From Psychromarinibacter halotolerans (GTDB lineage Bacteria > Pseudomonadota > Alphaproteobacteria > Rhodobacterales > Rhodobacteraceae), in contig NZ_JARGYD010000004.1 of NCBI RefSeq assembly GCF_029168315.1, positions 124,001 to 188,000 on the forward strand: a DNA stretch of 64,000 bases, written 5' to 3'. Of the stretch, positions 16,106 through 24,681 are shown one piece after another; position 1 is the first letter of the stretch, and each line of letters begins with the position of its first letter. Under the pieces are notes generated by a model. That model did no database searches and was not told where the DNA came from. It saw nothing but the letters and a program-made list of their open reading frames with translations. The position numbers and the translations under genes were made by a program.

Positions 16106-17272
16106 ATGACGGAAATGGTGTTCGGTGCGGTCCCGGTCCGGGAAGGCGAGCCGATTCTTCCCAGGTGGTGGCGGACCATCGACAAGTGGTCGATGGCGTG
16201 CGTTCTTCTGCTGTTCGGCGTGGGGATGCTGCTGGGTCTTGCGGCGTCGCCTCCGCTGGCGTCGCGCAACGGTCTGGATCCTTTCCACTACGTCCAGCGG
16301 CAGGCGCTGTTCGGCTGTCTTGCGCTGACGGTGATGTTCCTTGTGTCGATGATGTCGCCGCTGGTGATCCGCCGGATCGGCGTGATCGGCGCCGTTCTTG
16401 CGCTGGCATCGCTGATGCTGCTGCCGTTCTTCGGAACCGATTTCGGCAAAGGTGCGGTGCGCTGGTTCTCGCTTGGGTTCGCATCCGTCCAGCCTTCGGA
16501 ATTTCTGAAACCCGGTCTGATCGTCATCTCGGCGTGGCTTATGGCTGCCAGCCAAGAGATCCACGGACCGCCGGGTAAAAGCCTGTCCTTCGGTCTGGTT
16601 CTTGCGGTGGTGGGCCTGCTGGCGCTGCAACCCGATTTCGGGCAGGCATGCCTTGTGCTGTTCGGCTGGGGCGTGATGTATTTCGTCGCCGGTGCGCCGT
16701 TCACCCTTCTGACCGGGATGGCCGGCCTTGTGGTCGCGGCAGGGACCGTGGCTTACAATTCCTCGCAGCACTTCGCCCGCCGGATCGACGGCTTTCTGTC
16801 GCCGGACATCGACCCGCGCACGCAGCTTGGCTATGCCACCGGCGCAATCCGCGAGGGTGGGTTCTTCGGTGTCGGCGTGGGCGAGGGGCAGGTGAAATGG
16901 TCGCTGCCCGATGCGCACACCGATTTCATCATCGCCGTCGCCGCCGAGGAGTACGGCCTGATCCTCGTGCTGTTCATCATCCTTCTGTACATGACGATTA
17001 CTGTCCGGTCGCTGATGCGACTGATACGGGAGCGGGATCCGTTCATCCGACTGGCGGGAACGGGTCTCGCGTGTACCTTCGGGGTGCAGGCCATCATCAA
17101 CATGGGCGTCGCGGTGCGGCTCTTGCCGGCGAAGGGCATGACGCTACCCTTCGTCAGCTACGGCGGCTCGTCGCTGATCGCCGGGGGCATCCTTGTCGGG
17201 ATGCTACTGGCGCTGACCCGGACACGTCCGCAGGGCGAGATCGGGGATATCCTGCTGAGAAGTCGGCGGTGA
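16106..17272 (+). CDS. ftsW: septal peptidoglycan glycosyltransferase FtsW
   Basis: A SEDS-family polytopic membrane protein of 388 residues that polymerises lipid II glycan strands with FtsI at the septum. About ten membrane helices are visible, and the SEDS motifs QPDFGQACL and the C-terminal LPFVSYGGSSL are present. It follows murD after about 106 bases containing a small CCCGG/CCGGG hairpin near 16063-16076. Its stop overlaps the start of a 30-codon ORF. Confidence 0.95.
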   Translation: MTEMVFGAVPVREGEPILPRWWRTIDKWSMACVLLLFGVGMLLGLAASPPLASRNGLDPFHYVQRQALFGCLALTVMFLVSMMSPLVIRRIGVIGAVLALASLMLLPFFGTDFGKGAVRWFSLGFASVQPSEFLKPGLIVISAWLMAASQEIHGPPGKSLSFGLVLAVVGLLALQPDFGQACLVLFGWGVMYFVAGAPFTLLTGMAGLVVAAGTVAYNSSQHFARRIDGFLSPDIDPRTQLGYATGAIREGGFFGVGVGEGQVKWSLPDAHTDFIIAVAAEEYGLILVLFIILLYMTITVRSLMRLIRERDPFIRLAGTGLACTFGVQAIINMGVAVRLLPAKGMTLPFVSYGGSSLIAGGILVGMLLALTRTRPQGEIGDILLRSRR

Positions 17273-17364
17273 TGGTTGTTGCAAAAGTAAAAGATCAGGC
17301 GCCAATCAGCGCAAAAAGTACCGTGAATAAGCAGAATACTGAAAACATGGAAGCGGCGGCATGA
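17272..17364 (+). CDS. putative 30-aa ORF linking ftsW and murG
   Basis: ATG 17272 overlaps the ftsW stop (TGATG) and the TGA at 17362-17364 overlaps the murG start (ATGA), so this frame is coupled at both ends. The peptide starts MVVAKVKDQAPISAKSTVNK and is hydrophilic and lysine-rich; its codons (GTT, GCA, AAA, GTA, AAT) are far more A/T-rich than the flanking genes. It may be a real small protein or a translational bridge that carries ribosomes into murG. No homologue is recognised. Confidence 0.4.
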   Translation: MVVAKVKDQAPISAKSTVNKQNTENMEAAA

Positions 17365-18452
17365 CTGCGCCGCTTCTTGTCATTGCTGCCGGAGGCACCG
17401 GCGGTCACATGTTCCCGGCGCAGGCGCTGGCGGAACACATGCTGGCGCGCGGCTGGCGCGTGATGCTGTCGACCGACGCGCGCGGCGCGCGGTACACCGG
17501 CGGTTTCCCGTCAGACGTCGTGATCGAACAGGTCGCCTCTGCCACCTTCGCCCGCGGCGGTGCCGCCGCGAAGCTGGTCGTGCCATTCCGCATCACGGGC
17601 GGCGTGATGAAGGCGGTCATGGACTTCCGTCGACTGAAGCCCGCCGTGGTGGTCGGCTTTGGCGGCTATCCGTCGATCCCGGCGCTGGCGGCGGCGACGC
17701 TGCTGAAGCTGCCCCGCATGATCCACGAACAGAACGGTGTGCTTGGCCGTGTGAACCAGCTGTTCGCAAAGCGCGTCGATGCCGTCGCATGCGGAACGTG
17801 GCCGACGCAGCTGCCTGAAGGGATCGAAGGCTATCACACCGGCAACCCGGTGCGTGGCGCGATCGCAGAGCGGCACGCGGCGCCTTACATCGCCCCGGGC
17901 GATTACCCGATGCAGGTTCTGGTGCTGGGCGGCAGCCAAGGTGCGCGCATCCTGTCGGACGTGGTGCCAGAGGCCGTCGCGAAGCTGCCCGACGAGATCC
18001 GCCGTCACGTTCGCGTGTCGCATCAGGCCCGCGCCGAGGATGAGGATCGCGTGAACGCCTTCTATGCCGAACACGGCATCAAGGCGGACGTGCAAACCTT
18101 TTTCACCGACGTCCCGAACCGCATGTCCGAGGCGCAGCTTGTCGTCGCCCGCTCCGGCGCATCGACCGTTGCGGACCTGTCGATCATCGGCCGTCCCTCG
18201 ATCCTTGTGCCGCTGGCGGCGGCGATCCGGGACGAGCAGACCGCCAACGCGCGCGGGCTCGTTTCCGCCGACGCTGCGGTGATGATCCCCGAATCGAAGC
18301 TGGACGCCGATACGCTTTCAGAGCATATGGCCGCAGTCCTGACGAACCCCCGCGCCGCGTCCGAGATGGCGAACGCGGCACTGACCGTCGGCCGACCGGA
18401 CGCGACAGACAGTCTGGCGGCTCTGGTGGAACACTTGGCAGAGAGGCGATAG
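17361..18452 (+). CDS. murG: undecaprenyldiphospho-MurNAc-pentapeptide GlcNAc transferase
   Basis: MurG is a GT-B glycosyltransferase on the inner face of the membrane that turns lipid I into lipid II. The first glycine-rich loop GGTGGHMFPA is at residues 11-20, IHEQNGVLGRVN follows near 120, and the second loop LGGSQGARILSD lies near 190. Length of 363 is normal. murC begins soon after the stop. Confidence 0.96.
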   Translation: MTAPLLVIAAGGTGGHMFPAQALAEHMLARGWRVMLSTDARGARYTGGFPSDVVIEQVASATFARGGAAAKLVVPFRITGGVMKAVMDFRRLKPAVVVGFGGYPSIPALAAATLLKLPRMIHEQNGVLGRVNQLFAKRVDAVACGTWPTQLPEGIEGYHTGNPVRGAIAERHAAPYIAPGDYPMQVLVLGGSQGARILSDVVPEAVAKLPDEIRRHVRVSHQARAEDEDRVNAFYAEHGIKADVQTFFTDVPNRMSEAQLVVARSGASTVADLSIIGRPSILVPLAAAIRDEQTANARGLVSADAAVMIPESKLDADTLSEHMAAVLTNPRAASEMANAALTVGRPDATDSLAALVEHLAERR

Positions 18453-18488
18453 ACGGGCATGACTTTCGAGCGCTGGGAAAGATTTCGC

Positions 18489-19895
18489 ATGGCTGGCACG
18501 AACGCGGCGACCAAGCTGCCGACAGAGATGGGGCCGATCCACTTCGTGGGGATCGGCGGCATCGGCATGTCCGGGATTGCCGAGGTTCTGCTGAACCACG
18601 GTTATCTGGTGCAGGGGTCCGACCTGAAAGCGTCGAAGATCACCGACCGTCTGGCCGGGATGGGCGCGAAGATCTTCGTGGGCCAGACCGCCGAGAACCT
18701 TGAAGAGGCCGAGGTCGTCGTGATCTCGTCCGCGATCAAGCCGGGCAACCCCGAACTTGACGCCGCCCGTGCGCGCGGGATGCCGGTGGTGCGCCGCGCC
18801 GAGATGCTGGCCGAGTTGATGCGCCTGAAGTCCAACGTCGCGGTCGCCGGCACGCACGGCAAAACCACGACCACCACACTGGTCGCGACGCTGCTGGATC
18901 AGGGCGGCATCGACCCCACCGTGATCAACGGCGGCATCATCCACGCCTACGGATCGAACGCCCGTGTCGGCACCGGCGACTGGATGGTGGTCGAGGCGGA
19001 CGAAAGCGACGGCACCTTCAACCGTCTGCCTGCGACGATCGCCATCGTGACGAACATCGACCCCGAGCACATGGAGCACTGGGGCACCGAAGAGGCGCTG
19101 CACCAAGGCTTCCTCGACTTCGTCGAGAACATTCCGTTCTACGGGCTGGCCGTCTGCTGCACCGATGATGCGGACGTGCAGACGCTGGTCAGCAAAGTGA
19201 CCGACCGCCGCGTCGTGACCTTCGGGTTCAACGCGCAGGCCGACGTGCGCGCCGACAATCTTCGGTACGAGGGCGGGGTGGCGCATTTCGACATCCGGCT
19301 GGCCGCCGAGGACAAGACGATCGAGGGCTGTACCCTGCCTATGCCTGGAAACCACAACGTTTCCAACGCGCTGGCCGCTGTTGCCGTGTCCCGCCACCTT
19401 GGCATCCCGCGTGAGAAAATCCGCGAGGCGCTGGCCGGGTTCAAGGGCGTAAATCGCCGGTTCACCAAGGTCGGCGAAGTTGGCGGTGTGACGATCATCG
19501 ACGACTATGGCCACCACCCGACCGAGATTGCCGCCGTGCTGAAGGCCGCGCGGCAAGCGTCGTCGGGCAAGGTGATCGCGGTGCACCAGCCGCACCGCTA
19601 CACGCGCCTGTCGAGCCTGTTCAAGGAATTCTGCGCCTGTTTCAATGACGCGGACGTTGTCGGCATCGCCGAGGTCTATGCCGCTGGCGAAGATCCCATT
19701 CCCGGCGCCAGCCGCGAGGATCTTGTCGCAGGTCTTGTGCGGGCAGGGCACCGCAACGCGAATGCCATCTCGACCGAGGACGACCTAGAGGCGCTGGTCC
19801 GCGCCAATGCCGGGCCGGGCGACATCGTCGTCTGCCTTGGCGCCGGCACCATCAGCGCATGGGCCAACGGGCTTCCGGCCCGGCTGGCGGACTGA
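18489..19895 (+). CDS. murC: UDP-MurNAc:L-alanine ligase
   Basis: MurC adds the first residue of the peptide stem. IHFVGIGGIGMSGIAEVL at the N terminus is the UDP-binding signature, GTHGKTTTT is the ATP loop, and DDYGHHPTEI in the last third is typical of MurC. ATG 18489 is chosen because GGGAAAG precedes it by seven bases and the product matches the usual N terminus; an in-frame ATG at 18459 would add ten residues. Confidence 0.95.
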   Translation: MAGTNAATKLPTEMGPIHFVGIGGIGMSGIAEVLLNHGYLVQGSDLKASKITDRLAGMGAKIFVGQTAENLEEAEVVVISSAIKPGNPELDAARARGMPVVRRAEMLAELMRLKSNVAVAGTHGKTTTTTLVATLLDQGGIDPTVINGGIIHAYGSNARVGTGDWMVVEADESDGTFNRLPATIAIVTNIDPEHMEHWGTEEALHQGFLDFVENIPFYGLAVCCTDDADVQTLVSKVTDRRVVTFGFNAQADVRADNLRYEGGVAHFDIRLAAEDKTIEGCTLPMPGNHNVSNALAAVAVSRHLGIPREKIREALAGFKGVNRRFTKVGEVGGVTIIDDYGHHPTEIAAVLKAARQASSGKVIAVHQPHRYTRLSSLFKEFCACFNDADVVGIAEVYAAGEDPIPGASREDLVAGLVRAGHRNANAISTEDDLEALVRANAGPGDIVVCLGAGTISAWANGLPARLAD

Positions 19896-19906
19896 AGGGG
19901 CGTGCG

Positions 19907-20146
19907 ATGAGTCTGCCACTGCTTCTTGCGTGTCTTTGGGTCGTGGCGGCCTCTCTTACTGCGCTTCTGCCGATGCGGCTGCAAATGGCGCCGGGGCTGG
20001 CACTGCTGCTGTCGGCGCCGCCGCTGCTGTACTGGATCGGCGTCGCCCACGGGCTGCTGCCGACGCTGTTCGGCGTCTTCGCCGTCCTGTCGCTGTTCCG
20101 CCGCCCGTTGATCCATCTGGCCCGCAAGCTTGGGGGCGCGTCATGA
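19907..20146 (+). CDS. DUF2484 small membrane protein (first copy)
   Basis: A 79-residue protein with three predicted membrane helices, starting MSLPLLLACLWVVAASLTAL. Members of DUF2484 occur between murC and murB in Rhodobacterales; their role is unknown, and the location suggests a link to envelope or septum assembly. ATG 19907 is 11 bases after murC. Its stop overlaps the next gene by four bases. Confidence 0.8.
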   Translation: MSLPLLLACLWVVAASLTALLPMRLQMAPGLALLLSAPPLLYWIGVAHGLLPTLFGVFAVLSLFRRPLIHLARKLGGAS

Positions 20147-20397
20147 CGATCCCCTTCGTGCTGGCCTGCCTGTGGTGCATCGCGGCGAATTTCGCGGCGA
20201 TGATCCCGTCGCGCCGCAGCCACTGGCCCGCGGCTTTCGTGCTGCTCGCGTCGGGCATTCCGATCCTGATCTGGCTGTATTTCGAGAACGGGCCGTGGTT
20301 CGCGTTGATCTTCCTCGCGGCCGGAGTGTCGATGCTGCGCTGGCCGGTGCTGTATCTTGTCCGGTGGCTGAAACGAATTGGCGGACATCCTGACTAA
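20143..20397 (+). CDS. DUF2484 small membrane protein (second copy)
   Basis: An 84-residue paralogue of the preceding gene with the same start pattern (FVLACLWCIAANFAAMIPSR) and three membrane helices. The clear similarity and ATGA overlap point to a tandem duplication retained as a pair, perhaps forming a heteromer. murB starts two bases after its stop. Confidence 0.8.
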   Translation: MTIPFVLACLWCIAANFAAMIPSRRSHWPAAFVLLASGIPILIWLYFENGPWFALIFLAAGVSMLRWPVLYLVRWLKRIGGHPD

Positions 20398-20398
20398 C

Positions 20399-21325
20399 AT
20401 GACCGAACTGCCCGAAGTGCGGGGGACCCTGACCCCCGATCGTGACCTGTCTTCCCTGACGTGGCTGCGCGTCGGCGGCCCGGCGGACTGGCTGTTCCAG
20501 CCAGCGGATACGGAGGACCTGCAGTCGTTCCTCAAGGCGCTGGATCCTTCGATCCCGGTGTTCCCGATGGGCGTCGGGTCCAACCTGATCGTGCGCGACG
20601 GCGGCATCCGGGCCGTGGTGGTGCGGCTTGGGCGGGGCTTCAACGGGATCGAGATCGACGGCGACCGGGTCACGGCCGGTGCTGCGGCGTTGGATGCGCA
20701 TGTCGCGCGAAAGGCGGCGGCGGCGGGGCTGGACCTGACCTTCTTGCGCACCATTCCCGGATCGATCGGCGGCGCGGTTCGGATGAACGCTGGCTGCTAT
20801 GGCACCTACACGGCGGACGTGTTCGAGCACGCCACGGCTGTCACTCGGGCAGGGGAGGCGGTCACGCTGACGGCGGCGGACCTGAACTTTGCCTATCGCC
20901 AAACGGATCTGCCGGACGGGATGGTCGTGACTTCCGCCACCTTCCGCGCGCCGAAGGGCGATCCGGCAGAGCTTGAGGCGACGATGGCGGAACAGCTGGC
21001 GCGCCGCGACGCAAGCCAGCCGTCGAAGGACCGCACGGCGGGGTCGACGTTCCGCAACCCTGCGGGGTTCAGCTCGACCGGGCGGGCCGATGACACGCAC
21101 GAGTTGAAGTCGTGGAAAATCATCGAAGAAGCCGGTTTTCGGGGCTTCCGCCACGGTGGGGCGCAGATGTCCGAGAAGCATCCGAATTTCCTGACCAACG
21201 CCGACGGTGCGACGGCGGCCGAGCTGGAAGAACTCGGTGAAATGGTTCGAGAAAAGGTATTCCAAACGCGCGGGATTTCGTTAGTATGGGAAGTCATACG
21301 GGTCGGAGAACCCGTTCCCAGATAA
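20399..21325 (+). CDS. murB: UDP-N-acetylenolpyruvoylglucosamine reductase
   Basis: This FAD enzyme reduces UDP-GlcNAc-enolpyruvate with NADPH to UDP-MurNAc. LTWLRVGGPADWLF near residue 20, PMGVGSNLIVRDGG near 60 and IPGSIGGAVRMNAGCYG near 120 are FAD-binding signatures; KSWKIIEEAGFRGFRHGGAQ with the SEKHPNFLTN tail places it in the type lacking the extra loop. ATG 20399 is chosen over an upstream in-frame start that would overlap the previous gene. Confidence 0.95.
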   Translation: MTELPEVRGTLTPDRDLSSLTWLRVGGPADWLFQPADTEDLQSFLKALDPSIPVFPMGVGSNLIVRDGGIRAVVVRLGRGFNGIEIDGDRVTAGAAALDAHVARKAAAAGLDLTFLRTIPGSIGGAVRMNAGCYGTYTADVFEHATAVTRAGEAVTLTAADLNFAYRQTDLPDGMVVTSATFRAPKGDPAELEATMAEQLARRDASQPSKDRTAGSTFRNPAGFSSTGRADDTHELKSWKIIEEAGFRGFRHGGAQMSEKHPNFLTNADGATAAELEELGEMVREKVFQTRGISLVWEVIRVGEPVPR

Positions 21326-21390
21326 TGAGCGGTCGCACGGGTCACCAATAATAAGGCCCGGCACGAAACACAGAGGCAGAGGCGTTGGGT

Positions 21391-22305
21391 ATGTCGGGCA
21401 GGGCATCCCCCAAGGTTGCGGTATTGATGGGCGGACTCTCGGCCGAGCGCGAGGTGTCCTTGTCATCCGGGCGTGAATGCGCCGCAGCTCTTAGGGGGGA
21501 AGGGTTCGAGGTTGTCGAGATCGACGCCGGGCCGGACCTTGCCGTGCGCCTTGCCGAAGTGAAGCCCGACGTCGCCTTCAACGCGCTGCATGGCCGGTAC
21601 GGTGAAGATGGCTGCGTTCAGGGCATCCTTGAATGGCTGCAAATTCCCTACACCCATTCCGGCGTTTTGGCGTCGGCGCTTGCGATGGACAAGGACAAGA
21701 CGAAGGCCGCCTATCGCGCCGCCGGTCTGCCTGTCGTCGACAGCGTGCTGGCCACGCGAGACGAGGTCCGCGCCCGTCACGTGATGGAGCCGCCCTATGT
21801 GGTGAAGCCCTATAACGAGGGGTCCAGCGTCGGCGTCTATCTTGTGAACGAGGGGTCGAACGGCCCACCGCAGCTGGACGACGCCATGCCGGACACGGTG
21901 ATGGTCGAGACCTACGTGCCCGGACGCGAACTGACGACGATGGTGATGGGCGACCGCGCCATAACGGTCACCGACATCCTGACCGACGGCTGGTACGACT
22001 ACGACGCCAAGTACAAGGACGGCGGTTCGCGCCACGAGGTGCCAGCCAACATCCCGCAGGACGTGTTCGACGCCTGCATGGCCCACGCGCTGACCGCGCA
22101 CCGCATTCTTGGATGTCGTGGCATCAGCCGCACCGATTTCCGCTGGGACGACAGCAGGGGGCTCGACGGGCTGGTCCTGCTGGAAACCAACACGCAGCCC
22201 GGCATGACGCCGACGTCGCTGGCACCCGAGCAGGCCGCCGTCTGCGGGATGCCGTTCGGCCCGTTCTGCCGCTGGATCGTCGAGGACGCCTCATGCAACA
22301 GGTAG
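21391..22305 (+). CDS. ddl: D-alanine:D-alanine ligase
   Basis: An ATP-grasp enzyme joining two D-Ala for MurF. VAVLMGGLSAEREVSL at the start, HGRYGEDGCVQGILE near residue 70, and the C-terminal LLETNTQPGMT metal-binding segment are characteristic. Translation is taken from ATG 21391; a TTG two codons earlier is in frame. About 300 residues. ftsQ begins inside its 3' end. Confidence 0.95.
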   Translation: MSGRASPKVAVLMGGLSAEREVSLSSGRECAAALRGEGFEVVEIDAGPDLAVRLAEVKPDVAFNALHGRYGEDGCVQGILEWLQIPYTHSGVLASALAMDKDKTKAAYRAAGLPVVDSVLATRDEVRARHVMEPPYVVKPYNEGSSVGVYLVNEGSNGPPQLDDAMPDTVMVETYVPGRELTTMVMGDRAITVTDILTDGWYDYDAKYKDGGSRHEVPANIPQDVFDACMAHALTAHRILGCRGISRTDFRWDDSRGLDGLVLLETNTQPGMTPTSLAPEQAAVCGMPFGPFCRWIVEDASCNR

Positions 22306-23177
22306 ATCATCGTACCCCCCGCCGGGATCCGGCGCCGTCCCGCTGGGCCTATCGGATGCACCGGCTGTGGCTGACGCCCTATGTCCCGCGCCTGCTGCGC
22401 GTGGGGTTGCCGCTGGCGGTGTCCGCGCTGGCGCTGCTGTACGTGTTCATGCAGCCGGAAAACCGCACGGCCCTGACCGACATGATCGCCGAGATCCGTC
22501 GCACCGTGGCCGAGCGTCCCGAGTTCATGGTCACCGAGATGACCATCGAGAACGCGTCCGAGGAACTGACCGCCGACATCAAGGAAATCCTGCCGATGGA
22601 TTTCCCAATCAGCTCTTTCGACATCGACCTTGTCGCGATGCAGAAGGTCGTCGAACAGCTGGATGCCGTCGCGCACGCCAACCTGCGGGTGAAGCCCGGC
22701 GGTGTGTTGGAACTCGCTGTCACCGAACGCCTTCCCTCTGTCGTCTGGCGCGCGCCGGGACTGCTGGAGCTTTTGGACGGGCAGGGGCGCCGCGTGGCCG
22801 CGCTTGAAGAGCGTGGACGCCGCAGCGACCTGCCGCTGATCGCCGGGATCGGCGCGGATACCGAGGTTCCCGAGGCTCTGAAACTGCACGCGGCCGCCGC
22901 GCCGATCGCGGACCGCCTGCGCGGCATCGTCCGTGTCGGCGAGCGCCGGTGGGACATCGTTCTGGACCGTGGGCAGAAGATCATGCTGCCCGAGGATGAG
23001 CCCGTCATCGCGCTGGAACGCGTCATGGCGCTGCACGAGGCGCAGGACCTGCTGGAACGCGACCTGTCGGTCGTGGACATGCGCAACCCGAACCGGGCGA
23101 CGCTGCGGATGCGGCCCGACGCGGTGGCGAACCTTCATATGATCAAGGGCATCGAACTGGGAGACATACTGCAATGA
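22293..23177 (+). CDS. ftsQ: cell division protein FtsQ
   Basis: A bitopic protein of 294 residues with a basic cytoplasmic N terminus, one membrane helix (about residues 35-52) and a periplasmic part with the POTRA domain (EFMVTEMTIENASEELTADI) and the FtsQ domain. It bridges FtsL/FtsB to the rest of the divisome. ATG 22293 overlaps the ddl end by 13 bases; the stop overlaps ftsA by four. Confidence 0.92.
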   Translation: MQQVDHRTPRRDPAPSRWAYRMHRLWLTPYVPRLLRVGLPLAVSALALLYVFMQPENRTALTDMIAEIRRTVAERPEFMVTEMTIENASEELTADIKEILPMDFPISSFDIDLVAMQKVVEQLDAVAHANLRVKPGGVLELAVTERLPSVVWRAPGLLELLDGQGRRVAALEERGRRSDLPLIAGIGADTEVPEALKLHAAAAPIADRLRGIVRVGERRWDIVLDRGQKIMLPEDEPVIALERVMALHEAQDLLERDLSVVDMRNPNRATLRMRPDAVANLHMIKGIELGDILQ

Positions 23178-24508
23178 CGGACTTCTACGAATCCCAGCGC
23201 GCGATGCGGGCCATGCGCAAGGCCGCGTTGCAACGGGGGGTGATCGCGATCCTGGACATCGGGACGTCCAAGATCGCCTGCCTCGTGCTGCGGTTCGACG
23301 GACCCGAGCAGTACCGCGAAAGCGATGGCGTCGGCTCGCTGGCGGGGCAAAGCGCCTTCCGCGTGATCGGCGCGGCAACGACCCGGTCGCGCGGCGTTCG
23401 CTTCGGCGAGGTCTCGGCGATGAACGAGACCGAGCGTGCAATCCGCACCGCCGTACAGGCGGCGCAGAAGATGGCCGGCGTCCGCGTCGACCATGTCATC
23501 GCCTGTCTGTCCGGCGCCAACCCGCGCAGCTATGGCCTTGCCGGGTTCATCGAACTGCACGAAAGCAGCGTGACGGAACAAGACGTCGCCCGCGTCCTCG
23601 CGTCCTGCGACGTGCCCGACTATGGCGAGGGGCGGCACGTCCTGCACGCCCAGCCGGTGAACTTCGCGCTGGACCATCGGTCCGGCCTTGGCGATCCGCG
23701 CGGCCAGATCGGCAACCGTCTGGCCTGCGACATGCACATGATGACCATCGACGGCGACGCGGTGCAGAACCTGCTGTACTGCATCAAGCGGTGCGACATG
23801 GAACTCGCCGGGATCGCAAACTCGGCCTACACCTCGGGCATCTCGTCGCTGGTCGAGGATGAACAGGAGTTGGGCGCCGCCTGTGTCGATATGGGCGGCG
23901 GATCAACCGGCATCTCGATCTTCATGAAGAAGCACATGATCTATGCCGACAGCGTCCGTCTGGGCGGCGAGCATGTGACTTCGGACATCTCGAAGGGCCT
24001 GCAAGTCTCGCTGGCCACGGCCGAGCGGATCAAAACCGTGTTCGGCGGGGTGGTGGCCACCGGCATGGACGACCGCGAGCGGATCGAGATCGGCGGCGAC
24101 ACCGGCGACTGGGAACACGACCGCCGCACGGTCAGCCGTGCCGAGCTGATCGGCATCATGCGCCCCCGCGTCGAGGAGATTCTGGAGGAAGTCCGCGAAC
24201 GGCTGGATGCAGCAGGATTCGAACATCTACCCAGTCAACAGATCGTGTTGACCGGCGGAGCCTCGCAGATTCCCGGCCTTGACGGCCTTGCGCCCAAGAT
24301 CCTCGGCAATCAAGTGCGCATCGGACAGCCGCTGCGAGTTCAGGGTTTACCTCAGGCCGCAACCGGTGCAGCTTTCGCGTCGTGTGTGGGGCTGGCGCTT
24401 TTCGCCGCGCACCCGCAGGACGAGTGGTGGGACTTCGAAATGCCGGCTGAACGGTACCCCGCCAGATCGCTGCGGCGTGCGGTGAAATGGTTCAAGGACA
24501 ATTGGTAA
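23174..24508 (+). CDS. ftsA: cell division protein FtsA
   Basis: FtsA is an actin-like ATPase that tethers FtsZ to the membrane. AILDIGTSKIACLVLR near residue 25 is the phosphate-1 loop, CVDMGGGSTGISIF near 240 is phosphate-2, and VLTGGASQIPGLD near 360 is the adenosine motif. The C terminus (RSLRRAVKWFKDNW) is the amphipathic membrane-targeting helix. Length is 444. A 170-base gap separates it from ftsZ and may contain an ftsZ promoter. Confidence 0.95.
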   Translation: MTDFYESQRAMRAMRKAALQRGVIAILDIGTSKIACLVLRFDGPEQYRESDGVGSLAGQSAFRVIGAATTRSRGVRFGEVSAMNETERAIRTAVQAAQKMAGVRVDHVIACLSGANPRSYGLAGFIELHESSVTEQDVARVLASCDVPDYGEGRHVLHAQPVNFALDHRSGLGDPRGQIGNRLACDMHMMTIDGDAVQNLLYCIKRCDMELAGIANSAYTSGISSLVEDEQELGAACVDMGGGSTGISIFMKKHMIYADSVRLGGEHVTSDISKGLQVSLATAERIKTVFGGVVATGMDDRERIEIGGDTGDWEHDRRTVSRAELIGIMRPRVEEILEEVRERLDAAGFEHLPSQQIVLTGGASQIPGLDGLAPKILGNQVRIGQPLRVQGLPQAATGAAFASCVGLALFAAHPQDEWWDFEMPAERYPARSLRRAVKWFKDNW

Positions 24509-24681
24509 ACACAAGATGTCGTTGCGCTGACCATATCCCGCCGCTGGCCATGAAATGACTTCGATATTTTGTGGCGAATTTTGTTTTTCTCGTGACCTTC
24601 CGTCGCTGAGTCGGTATGGTCAATGTCAACCGAGGCGGACCTGGGCCATACCCGGGCGGACATAGAGCAGGCGGAAAGAGG

